The notes beneath the pieces are model-generated. The model was given only the letters and a program-made list of their open reading frames with translations. It did not search any database and was not told the origin of the DNA. The position numbers were made by a program, and so were the translations under genes. Below are positions 1 to 6,210 of a stretch of DNA of 9,693 nucleotides, piece after piece; positions within the stretch are counted from its first letter, which is position 1; the number at the start of each line of letters is the position of its first letter. Origin of the DNA: an uncultured Anaerocolumna sp. (GTDB taxonomy: Bacteria; Bacillota; Clostridia; Lachnospirales; Lachnospiraceae); contig CALDJN010000291.1 of NCBI GenBank assembly GCA_937901695.1, forward strand, positions 1 to 9,693, given 5' to 3'.

Positions 1-1
1 T

Positions 2-847
2 TGTTATTATTGCGGTATACGGCGAAGTAACAAGAATGTAGTTCGCTACCGCCTAAGGACAGAGGATATTTTAAGCTGCTGCCAACAGGGATATGATTTG
101 GGTTTTCGTACTTTTGTGTTACAAGGTGGAGAGGATGGATATTTTACAGATGACAGGATGGTTGACATCATTACTTCTATTAAAAATGCCTATCCGGATT
201 GTGCCTTAACCTTATCTATTGGGGAAAGAAGTTATGAATCCTATAAAAGATTTCGTGAAGCAGGGGCAGACCGTTATCTGTTACGGCATGAAACAGCCAA
301 TGAAGAACACTTCGCAAAGCTGCATCCTTCTAACCAAACCTTAAAGAATCGAAAGCAATGTTTAAATGATTTAAAATCTTTAGGTTTCCAGGTTGGCTGT
401 GGATTTATGGTAGGCTCTCCTTATCAAACTGTGGAAAATCTGGCGGAAGATTTACTCTTTGTAAAAGAATTATCTCCTTCCATGATTGGCATTGGACCAT
501 TTTTACCACACCATGAGACACCATTTGCTAAGGAAAAACAAGGTTCTTATGAACTTACTTTAGTATTATTAAGTATCTTACGACTGATAGTACCAAATGC
601 ATTAATTCCAGCAACTACCGCACTGGGAACCATTAATCCCCAGGGAAGAGAGAATGGCATATTGTCAGGTGCCAATGTAGTTATGCCAAACTTATCTCCG
701 GTTTCTGTTCGTAAACAATATGAACTTTATGATAATAAAATCTGTACAGGTGATGAAGCTGCGGAATGCAAATTCTGCCTGGAAAACAGAATGAAGAAAA
801 TCGGATATGAAATAGTAGCAGAACGTGGAGATATGAAACCATTGTAA
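2..847 (+). CDS. hydE: HydE, [FeFe]-hydrogenase maturase radical SAM enzyme (5' partial)
   Basis: The reading frame is open from base 2 to a TAA at 845-847, so the gene enters from upstream. 281 residues are visible; family members have about 350, so roughly 65-70 N-terminal residues are missing. The fragment opens with CYYCGIRR, the last two cysteines of the radical SAM CxxxCxxC motif; the first cysteine lies outside the window. Further HydE hallmarks are FVLQGGED (visible residues 38-45) and AGADRYLLRHET just after it. Near the C-terminus, cysteines encoded at 743, 767 and 776 give Cx7Cx2C, the spacing of the accessory cluster site known from Thermotoga maritima HydE. HydE is a SAM-dependent cytosolic enzyme that processes the organometallic product of HydG on the way to the [2Fe] subcluster of the H-cluster. 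hydG and hydF follow on the same strand, which makes BioB or PylB-type relatives unlikely. The TTG at 98 is an internal Leu codon, not a start. Confidence 0.95.
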   Translation, partial: CYYCGIRRSNKNVVRYRLRTEDILSCCQQGYDLGFRTFVLQGGEDGYFTDDRMVDIITSIKNAYPDCALTLSIGERSYESYKRFREAGADRYLLRHETANEEHFAKLHPSNQTLKNRKQCLNDLKSLGFQVGCGFMVGSPYQTVENLAEDLLFVKELSPSMIGIGPFLPHHETPFAKEKQGSYELTLVLLSILRLIVPNALIPATTALGTINPQGRENGILSGANVVMPNLSPVSVRKQYELYDNKICTGDEAAECKFCLENRMKKIGYEIVAERGDMKPL

Positions 848-863
848 TTTTATGACTCCAATC

Positions 864-898
864 AACCAGTAATATAGGTTTAAGAATAAGTACTGGTT
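864..898 (+). other. Hairpin in the hydE-hydG gap
   Basis: AACCAGTA at 864-871 is perfectly complementary to TACTGGTT at 891-898, with a 19-nt loop. It lies 17 bases after the hydE stop codon. The sequence after it (TAATATAAAG) has no U-tract, so it does not look like an intrinsic terminator. It could be an mRNA processing or stability element between hydE and hydG, but its function is unknown. The rest of the 123-bp gap shows only the hydG ribosome binding site. Confidence 0.4.
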
Positions 899-970
899 TA
901 ATATAAAGACAATTTTATATTTATGGATATACGCAACCACTGACGAAAGTTTAAAAAGGAGAATAAGACT

Positions 971-2389
971 ATGTATGATATAAAATCAAAAAAGGCAGAG
1001 GAGTTTATTTGCCACGAAGAAATACTGGACACCTTAGAATATGCAAAAGCAAACAAGAGCAACCGTCCGTTAATTGATGCTATAATTGAAAAAGCAAAAT
1101 TAATGAAGGGCATCTCTCATAGGGAAGCAGCAGTTTTATTAGAGTGTGATTTAGAAGATGAGATTCAGAAAATCTACCAGCTTGCTAAGGAAGTTAAATT
1201 AAGGTTCTATGGTAACCGAATCGTTATGTTTGCACCACTTTACCTGTCTAACTATTGTGTCAATGGCTGTGTTTACTGTCCTTATCATTATAAAAATAAG
1301 CATATTACAAGAAAGAAATTAACCCAGGATGAGATTCGTGACGAAGTAATTGCCTTACAAGATATGGGACATAAGCGTCTGGCATTAGAAACAGGAGAAG
1401 ATCCCGTAAACAATCCCATTGAATATGTCCTTGACAGCATTAAGACCATTTACTCTATCAAACATAAAAATGGTGCCATTCGTCGTGTTAATGTGAATAT
1501 TGCAGCTACAACAGTTGAAAATTATAGAAAGTTAAAAGAAGCAGGAATAGGTACTTATATATTATTCCAGGAAACTTATCATAAAGAGCATTACGAAAGC
1601 CTTCATCCAACAGGACCAAAGCATAACTATGCTTACCATACGGAAGCAATGGATCGTGCTATGGAGGGTGGAATTGATGATGTAGGATTAGGCGTATTAT
1701 ATGGACTAAATATGTATCGTTATGATTTTGTTGGCCAGCTTATGCATGCAGAGCACTTAGAGGCTGCTATGGGAGTAGGCCCCCATACTATAAGTGTTCC
1801 AAGAATTCGTCCTGCCGATGACATAGATCCGAAAGAATTTAAAGATGCTATCTCTGATGAGATATTTGAGAAAATAGTAGCCATACTTCGAATTGCAGTT
1901 CCTTATACAGGAATGATTGTTTCTACCCGTGAGTCCCAAAAAACAAGAGAACGAGTATTGGAACTTGGAGTAACTCAGATTAGTGGCGGCTCTAGGACCA
2001 GCGTAGGCGGATATGCAGAACCAGAACCAGAGGAAGATAATTCAGCCCAATTTGATGTAAATGATAAGCGACCACTTAATCAGGTAGTTAATTGGCTATT
2101 AACTTTAGGATATATACCAAGTTTTTGTACGGCATGTTACCGTAAAGGAAGAACTGGAGACCGTTTTATGAGTTTAGTAAAGTCAGGTCAAATTGTAAAC
2201 TGCTGTCAGCCAAATGCATTAATGACTTTAAAAGAGTATTTGGAAGATTATGCAGATCCAGACACCAAGGCTAAGGGAGAAGCAGTCATTGCAAAAGAAG
2301 TAGAACATATAACTAACGAGAAAGTAAAAAGCGCTACAAAAGATTATCTTATCCAGGAACACCAAGGAAAGAGAGACTTCCGTTTCTAG
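971..2389 (+). CDS. hydG: HydG, [FeFe]-hydrogenase maturase, radical SAM tyrosine lyase
   Basis: HydG cleaves tyrosine with SAM, releasing p-cresol, and turns the fragment into CO and cyanide bound to iron; this supplies the Fe(CO)2CN unit of the H-cluster. The 472-residue protein is full length for the family. The SAM-cluster motif CxxxCxxC is C96, C100 and C103 (YCVNGCVYC). The C-terminal auxiliary cluster motif Cx2Cx22C is C386, C389 and C412 (FCTACY ... NCCQPNA); this region separates HydG from the thiamine enzyme ThiH. RPADD follows the conserved VPRIR around residue 280, and SGGSRTSVGGY (338-348) is typical of the family. The start is supported by AAAAGGAG at 954-961, nine bases before the ATG. 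The gene lies between hydE and hydF and is probably co-expressed with them. All catalytic cysteines are present, so it should be active. Confidence 0.97.
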   Translation: MYDIKSKKAEEFICHEEILDTLEYAKANKSNRPLIDAIIEKAKLMKGISHREAAVLLECDLEDEIQKIYQLAKEVKLRFYGNRIVMFAPLYLSNYCVNGCVYCPYHYKNKHITRKKLTQDEIRDEVIALQDMGHKRLALETGEDPVNNPIEYVLDSIKTIYSIKHKNGAIRRVNVNIAATTVENYRKLKEAGIGTYILFQETYHKEHYESLHPTGPKHNYAYHTEAMDRAMEGGIDDVGLGVLYGLNMYRYDFVGQLMHAEHLEAAMGVGPHTISVPRIRPADDIDPKEFKDAISDEIFEKIVAILRIAVPYTGMIVSTRESQKTRERVLELGVTQISGGSRTSVGGYAEPEPEEDNSAQFDVNDKRPLNQVVNWLLTLGYIPSFCTACYRKGRTGDRFMSLVKSGQIVNCCQPNALMTLKEYLEDYADPDTKAKGEAVIAKEVEHITNEKVKSATKDYLIQEHQGKRDFRF

Positions 2390-2390
2390 C

Positions 2391-2470
2391 CTGAAAAGAG
2401 AGATTCCCAATTTCATATGTCATTCTGAGTGCAAATTCAGCCTTGCTGAATTTGTGCGAAGAATCTCTCA
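2391..2470. repeat. Two-stem palindromic repeat between hydG and hydF
   Basis: An imperfect palindrome begins right after the hydG stop. The outer stem is GAGAGATTC (2398-2406) with GAATCTCTC (2461-2469). The inner stem is CAAATTCAG (2432-2440) with CTGAATTTG (2446-2454) around a 5-nt loop. Between the stems is TGTCATTCTGAG (2418-2429), and the right side reads GCGAAGAATCTCTCAG. From memory, TGTCATTCTGAG...CGAAGAATCTC resembles a dispersed intergenic repeat seen in many bacterial genomes, so a mobile or REP-like origin is plausible. No U-tract follows, so termination is not indicated; it could stabilise the hydG message end or lower hydF expression relative to hydG. Confidence 0.6.
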
Positions 2471-2530
2471 GAAGGATTATAGATATACAAAGATGAGACT
2501 CTTTAGAAATCAGTCTTACTGAATTTACAT

Positions 2531-2561
2531 TCAGAAATACAGAGATTTTTCAGAAATACAG
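2531..2561 (+). repeat. 12-bp direct repeat upstream of hydF
   Basis: TCAGAAATACAG occurs exactly twice, at 2531-2542 and 2550-2561, a period of 19 bp. The second copy ends 35 bp before the hydF start. The spacing is not an exact number of helical turns. It could be a paired binding site or a simple local duplication. I found no convincing -35/-10 pair around it. Confidence 0.4.
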
Positions 2562-2596
2562 GCATTATATTTTTGTTATGAAAGGCAGGTACAAGT

Positions 2597-3787
2597 ATGA
2601 GTCTAAATGATACACCCAGATCAAATCGTCTTCATATTGGCATATTTGGAAAGAGAAACAGTGGAAAGTCTACTCTAATTAATGCAATTACAGGACATAA
2701 TACAGCCTTAGTCTCTGACGTAGCAGGAACAACCACAGATCCGGTATACAAAACCATGGAGATTAACGGAATCGGACCTTGTGTACTGATTGACACAGCC
2801 GGATTTGATGATGAAGGCGAATTAGGACATATGCGTGTAGAAAAGACAAGACTTGCGCTGGAAAAAACGGATATTGCACTCATTGTTTGCTGTGATGAGG
2901 AAATTAGTGAAGAATTAGATTGGATTGATTTATTTAAGAAGAGAAAAACACCTTTTATTATCATAATTAATAAAGCAGATCAAATCACCAATACAGAATA
3001 TATTGCCCAGTTATTTGAAAAAGCCTGCAAAGAAAAACCTTTAATCATTAGTGCAAAAGATAAAATAGGTATAGAAAATATTCGGGAGGAAATTATGCGA
3101 AAGCTTCCCGAGGACTATGATGCCATGGGTATTACAGGTAATCTGGCAGGTGAAAATGATACTGTTTTATTGGTGATGCCTCAGGATATTCAGGCACCTA
3201 AAGGCAGGTTAATACTTCCGCAAGTACAGACACTGCGGGAATTGCTGGATAAAAAGTGTATTGTTTCAAGTTGTACCACAGACAAATTAGATCAGGCACT
3301 GGCTAACTATGTAAAGCCTCCCAAACTAATTATAACGGATTCACAGGTATTTAAAATAGTTTATGAGAAAAAGCCAAAAGAAAGTATGCTTACTTCTTTT
3401 TCTGTACTATTTGCCAATCACAAAGGCGACATTCACTATTATGCAGAAAGTGCTGCAGCCATTGAACAATTGAGGGAAAATTCAAAAGTATTAATTGCAG
3501 AAGCTTGTACCCACGCGCCATTGACAGAAGACATCGGAAGGGAAAAGATTCCTCGTATGCTAAGAAAAAGGGTTGGAGAGGGTTTAACCGTTGATATAGT
3601 AAGTGGTTCCGATTTCCCAACAGATTTATCCCAGTATGATTTAATTATCCAGTGTGGTGCTTGCATGTTTAATCGAAAATATGTATTAAATCGTATTGAA
3701 CAAGCAAAAAGTCAAAAAGTGCCTATGACAAACTATGGCGTAGTAATTGCGTATTTAACGGGTATCCTAGATAAAATAGAATATTAA
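2597..3787 (+). CDS. hydF: HydF, [FeFe]-hydrogenase maturation GTPase and scaffold
   Basis: HydF is the cytosolic scaffold on which the [2Fe] subcluster is completed before transfer to apo-hydrogenase. The 396-residue protein has an N-terminal TrmE/Era-type GTPase domain: P-loop GKRNSGKS (18-25), TTTDP (46-49 region), DTAG (66-69), NKAD (125-128) and SAK (152-154). A middle dimerisation region follows (about 180-270). The C-terminal [4Fe-4S] domain has CTH (C304, H306) and QCGAC (C353, C356). In many homologues the residue before the CxxC is histidine (HCxxC); here it is Gln352. The three cysteine ligands are intact, so a functional cluster is expected. The ATG is preceded by the purine-rich AAAGGCAGG at 2581-2589, a moderate ribosome binding site. 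The gene lies 207 bp after hydG, so it may have its own promoter or be read through from hydG. A strong terminator follows at 3913-3978. Confidence 0.97.
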   Translation: MSLNDTPRSNRLHIGIFGKRNSGKSTLINAITGHNTALVSDVAGTTTDPVYKTMEINGIGPCVLIDTAGFDDEGELGHMRVEKTRLALEKTDIALIVCCDEEISEELDWIDLFKKRKTPFIIIINKADQITNTEYIAQLFEKACKEKPLIISAKDKIGIENIREEIMRKLPEDYDAMGITGNLAGENDTVLLVMPQDIQAPKGRLILPQVQTLRELLDKKCIVSSCTTDKLDQALANYVKPPKLIITDSQVFKIVYEKKPKESMLTSFSVLFANHKGDIHYYAESAAAIEQLRENSKVLIAEACTHAPLTEDIGREKIPRMLRKRVGEGLTVDIVSGSDFPTDLSQYDLIIQCGACMFNRKYVLNRIEQAKSQKVPMTNYGVVIAYLTGILDKIEY

Positions 3788-3876
3788 CATCTATATAAAG
3801 CAAATGAAAACTCAGGAAACTTTTCAATGATTGATTGGAATTCATCATTAACGCCTATATAAAATAAATGAAAACT
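3783..3876 (+). repeat. Pair of 30-bp imperfect direct repeats starting in the hydF stop codon
   Basis: Bases 3783-3812 and 3847-3876 match at 26 of 30 positions. Both copies contain ATTAAC, CTATATAAA and AAATGAAAACT, with 2-bp differences at two places. The copies are 64 bp apart, start to start. The first copy includes the hydF TAA stop (3785-3787), which suggests that the end of hydF and the adjacent spacer were locally duplicated. The remaining 328-bp hydF-pit gap holds the hydF terminator, AT-rich sequence, and the ribosome binding site of the next gene; I see no further gene in it. Confidence 0.6.
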
Positions 3877-3912
3877 GATTTAACACTCTAATCAAAGAGT
3901 CAAGTCAAAAAT

Positions 3913-3978
3913 AATGTCATTCTTAAAATGGTAAAGAGCTTTTTTTCAAGGCTTTCCTTTTTAAGAATGACATTTTTT
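3913..3978 (+). terminator. Rho-independent terminator after hydF
   Basis: A perfect 16-bp stem, 3913-3928 with 3959-3974, is followed by a run of T (3973-3978). The 30-nt loop can pair further with bulges (GG/AAAG on the left with CTTTCC on the right). A-rich sequence before the left arm (3907-3911) would give a shorter U-tract on the opposite strand, so it could work in both directions, although no convergent gene is present. It separates the hyd genes from the phosphate transport genes. The left arm contains TGTCATTCT (3915-3923), which is also present in the palindrome upstream of hydF. Confidence 0.85.
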
Positions 3979-4115
3979 ATATACCAAGGCATATATATTA
4001 TTTTGTTACCAGTAAACACCAAATAAATAATCAAAAACTTCTTTTATTGTTATAAGCTTCATACTATTATTATTGAGGCATATTGAAATTTACATACATT
4101 ATGGAGGTATAAAAA

Positions 4116-5168
4116 ATGGCAATTTCTTTGCCTGAATTTCTGAGTCAGCTTGTAGCTAATTTGCCGTTGCAGATTACAATTATTCTTACCCTTGGTGTCA
4201 TACTGGTAAATGGTTGGACAGATGCTCCTAATGCAATTGCAACCTGTGTTTCTACCAGATGTTTAACAGCAGAAAAAGCTATTTTATTAGCTGCTGTTTT
4301 TAACTTCCTTGGAGTAGTATTTATGACATTTATCAATGCGACAGTTGCGGAAACCATTTACAATATGGTGGATTTTGGTGGTAATACAAAAGATGCTTTA
4401 GTTGCACTTTGTGCTGGGCTGTTTGCAATTGTTTTATGGGCAACTGCTGCCTGGGCATTTGGTATTCCAACAAGCGAGAGTCATGCACTGATTGCAGGAA
4501 TCTCTGGCTCTGCCATAGCTCTTCAAGGTGGATTAAGTGGTATTAATAGTTACGAGTGGGTTAAGGTGATAATTGGTTTAATCTTTTCCACGGCAGCAGG
4601 ATTTGTAGCAGGCTATATCGTTACTAAAATAGTTGAAATGATATGTAAACCTATGAATCGTAGAAAGACCAATGAATTTTTCAGGGTTGGACAAATTGCA
4701 GGTGCTGCTTCTATGGCATTTATGCATGGAGCGCAAGATGGACAAAAATTCATGGGTGTATTCTTATTAGGTGCATTTTTAGCAAATGGACAAGGAAATA
4801 TTACAAACTTTATAATTCCTGTTTGGCTAATGATTTTATGCTCTGTGGTTATGGCTCTTGGAACTTCTATTGGAGGATATAAGATTATAAAGTCAGTTGG
4901 AATGGGAATGGTTAAATTAGAAAAATATCAGGGATTTTCAGCAGATATTGCTGCTTCAGCCGTTTTATTAATATCTTCTATCAAAGGTATTCCGGTTAGT
5001 ACAACCCATACTAAAACAACCGCCATCATGGGAGTTGGCGCATCTAAAAGGCTCTCTTCTGTCAACTGGGGAACTGTAAAAGAAATGGTTTTGGCATGGG
5101 TACTCACTTTCCCAAGTTGTGGCACTATTGGATATTTAATGGCGCTTTTATTTATGGGAATATTTTAA
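4116..5168 (+). CDS. PiT-family inorganic phosphate permease
   Basis: This is a secondary phosphate transporter of the cytoplasmic membrane (PiT/PHO4 family; cation-coupled, with H+ or Na+ not decidable here). The 350-residue protein is almost entirely hydrophobic, with about 10 predicted membrane segments. It shows the family's internal two-fold repeat. In the first half the signature is TDAPNAIAT (35-43), followed by GIPTSESH (116-123). In the second half the matching elements are HGAQDGQK (204-211) and GIPVSTTHT (291-299). A short basic cytoplasmic loop near 178-190 (KPMNRRKTNEFFR) joins the halves; the large loop of the longer E. coli-type proteins is absent. The ATG is set by GGAGG at 4103-4107, eight bases upstream. 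A DUF47 gene follows after 69 bp, the standard pairing for this transporter class. Confidence 0.93.
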   Translation: MAISLPEFLSQLVANLPLQITIILTLGVILVNGWTDAPNAIATCVSTRCLTAEKAILLAAVFNFLGVVFMTFINATVAETIYNMVDFGGNTKDALVALCAGLFAIVLWATAAWAFGIPTSESHALIAGISGSAIALQGGLSGINSYEWVKVIIGLIFSTAAGFVAGYIVTKIVEMICKPMNRRKTNEFFRVGQIAGAASMAFMHGAQDGQKFMGVFLLGAFLANGQGNITNFIIPVWLMILCSVVMALGTSIGGYKIIKSVGMGMVKLEKYQGFSADIAASAVLLISSIKGIPVSTTHTKTTAIMGVGASKRLSSVNWGTVKEMVLAWVLTFPSCGTIGYLMALLFMGIF

Positions 5169-5237
5169 CCTTATTAGGGTTTGTAAATGTAAAACCAAAT
5201 CAATTTAATTTTTATAGTAAGAAAGGATATAGAAACA

Positions 5238-5861
5238 ATGGCTAAAAATAGAGATTATAATTATTATAATAAATTTGTTGAATTAATAGATTATTCCTGC
5301 CAATGCTCTAAAATCTTGGAAGATACTTTAGCAAATTTTAATACAAGAACCATTGAAACTAAATTAGAGGAACTTCATAAAATGAAACATACTGCTGATT
5401 TAGTAAAACGTGAATTAATGCAGCAACTTGCGGTAGAGTTTATCCCACCTCTCGAAAGAGAAGACATTGTAAACTTATCCCAAAAACTTAACAATCTTAC
5501 AGATACCATTGAAGGTGTGTTAATTAAAATCCATATATATAATGTACAAGCTATGAAATCTGATATTTTTCAGTTTACAAAATTAGTTTCCAAGTTTTGT
5601 TATGCACTTAAGGCAGTTTTGGAAGAATTCCATAATTATAAGAAATCAACTTCTTTAAAAGCAAAATTAATTGAAGTAAATGATTTAGAGGAAGAAGTAA
5701 ATCGTTTATACTACAAGACAGTTGCCAGACTTTATTGCGAATCTAAAAATCCGGTAGAATTATTAGTCTGGACGGGAATATATGATTGTTTTGAAAAATG
5801 TTATGATGCATGTAAGGTAATTGCTGATGTAATCGAATCTATTATTATGAAGAATTCCTAA
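5238..5861 (+). CDS. DUF47 / PhoU-like Pit accessory protein
   Basis: This 207-residue, fully alpha-helical soluble protein belongs to the PhoU-like DUF47 family, usually encoded next to PiT permeases and thought to modulate their activity. Visible marks are acidic/His metal-ligand-like motifs in the expected helices: ELHKMKHTAD (45-54), PLEREDIVNL (71-80), LTDTIE (87-92), NDLEEEVNRLY (148-158) and YDCFEKCYDACKVIADVIE (182-200). The length is normal for the family (about 205-215). AAAGGA at 5222-5227 sets the start, ten bases before the ATG. The short gap after the permease with no terminator indicates a two-gene operon, closed by the terminator at 5879-5940. Whether it activates or inhibits the permease cannot be read from sequence. 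Confidence 0.9.
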   Translation: MAKNRDYNYYNKFVELIDYSCQCSKILEDTLANFNTRTIETKLEELHKMKHTADLVKRELMQQLAVEFIPPLEREDIVNLSQKLNNLTDTIEGVLIKIHIYNVQAMKSDIFQFTKLVSKFCYALKAVLEEFHNYKKSTSLKAKLIEVNDLEEEVNRLYYKTVARLYCESKNPVELLVWTGIYDCFEKCYDACKVIADVIESIIMKNS

Positions 5862-5878
5862 TAAATACCAATAATCCT

Positions 5879-5940
5879 GAGCTTAAATTCGCTTATTTGC
5901 TGCAGTTTAGCCATTTTGAATTCTAAGCTCTTATTTTTTA
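5879..5940 (+). terminator. Rho-independent terminator after the pit-DUF47 operon
   Basis: GAGCTTAAATTC (5879-5890) pairs with GAATT-C-TAAGCTC (5918-5930), giving a 12-bp stem with one bulged C at 5923 and a 27-nt loop. TTATTTTTTA (5931-5940) follows directly as the U-tract. It begins 17 bases after the DUF47 stop and ends just before the acnA promoter, insulating the two units. Confidence 0.85.
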
Positions 5941-5946
5941 TTATCC

Positions 5947-5957
5947 TATGGTATAAT
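5947..5957 (+). promoter_or_regulatory. Extended -10 promoter for acnA
   Basis: TATGGTATAAT is an exact match to the Gram-positive extended -10 consensus TRTGnTATAAT, with TATAAT at 5952-5957. There is no good -35 hexamer at 16-18 bp spacing; that region is the T-rich tail of the preceding terminator, as allowed for extended -10 promoters. Transcription would start near A5964, giving an acnA leader of about 247 nt that contains the whole 9-bp repeat array. Confidence 0.7.
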
Positions 5958-5993
5958 TAAAATACATTGGTTATCCTAAAAGGGAATAAAGAG

Positions 5994-6179
5994 GCAAAGA
6001 AGCAAAGGAAGCAAAAGAGGCAAAAGAAGCAAAAGAGACGAAAGAGGCAAAGGAGCAAAAGAGGCAAAGAAGCAAAGGAAACAAAGGAAGCAAAAGAGAC
6101 GAAAGAGGTAAAGAAAGTAAAAGAAGTAAAGGAAGTAAAGGAAGTAAAAGAGGCAAAAGAAACAAAAGAGATAAAAGAG
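5994..6179 (+). repeat. Degenerate 9-bp purine-rich tandem array in the acnA leader (21 units)
   Basis: Twenty-one consecutive units match the consensus RYAAARGAR (typically GCAAAAGAG), with ACGAAAGAG as a variant at 6038 and 6099. Eighteen units are 9 bp and three are 8 bp (starting at 5994, 6047 and 6064). Differences between units are almost all transitions (A/G, or C/T at the second position). Pyrimidines occur essentially once per unit, so the + strand is nearly U-free. Read in the right frame each unit is (Ala/Thr/Val/Ile)-Lys-Glu. The array lies between the acnA promoter and the acnA ribosome binding site, so it should be transcribed as an unstructured leader. A TTG-started frame (5967-6200) runs through it and ends with TAG at 6198-6200, but no ribosome binding site supports translation. 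Confidence 0.85.
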
Positions 6180-6198
6180 ACAATACATGTTAAGATTT

Positions 6199-6204
6199 AG
6201 GAGG
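6199..6204 (+). promoter_or_regulatory. Ribosome binding site of acnA
   Basis: AGGAGG, a perfect Shine-Dalgarno core, lies six bases before ATG 6211. It decides the acnA start in favour of 6211 over the in-frame ATG at 6187, which lies upstream of this site. The TAG ending the repeat-derived frame (6198-6200) overlaps it. Confidence 0.85.
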
Positions 6205-6210
6205 TATTTT

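Noticed and set aside
98..847. hydE starting at TTG 98
   Set aside because: The frame is open from base 2 and already encodes the radical SAM CYYCG motif before 98, so 98 is an internal codon of a gene cut by the window edge.
4072..4101. TTGAGG ... CATTAT promoter for the PiT gene
   Set aside because: Transcription would start inside or next to the ribosome binding site, leaving no usable leader.
2..5861. A combined novel system linking hydrogenase maturation and phosphate transport
   Set aside because: A strong terminator and a 328-bp gap separate the blocks, and each block is a standard known gene set.
5994..6179. CRISPR array
   Set aside because: The units are 9 bp and contiguous, with no unique spacers and no cas genes nearby.
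5971..6188. Leu/Phe-rich minus-strand frames opposite the repeat array
   Set aside because: They are a by-product of the purine-rich repeat read backwards and have no ribosome binding site or family resemblance.
6187..6210. Upstream in-frame ATG at 6187 adding eight residues to aconitase
   Set aside because: The perfect AGGAGG at 6199-6204 lies downstream of it and six bases before ATG 6211; the region before 6187 is the repeat array with no matching spacing.
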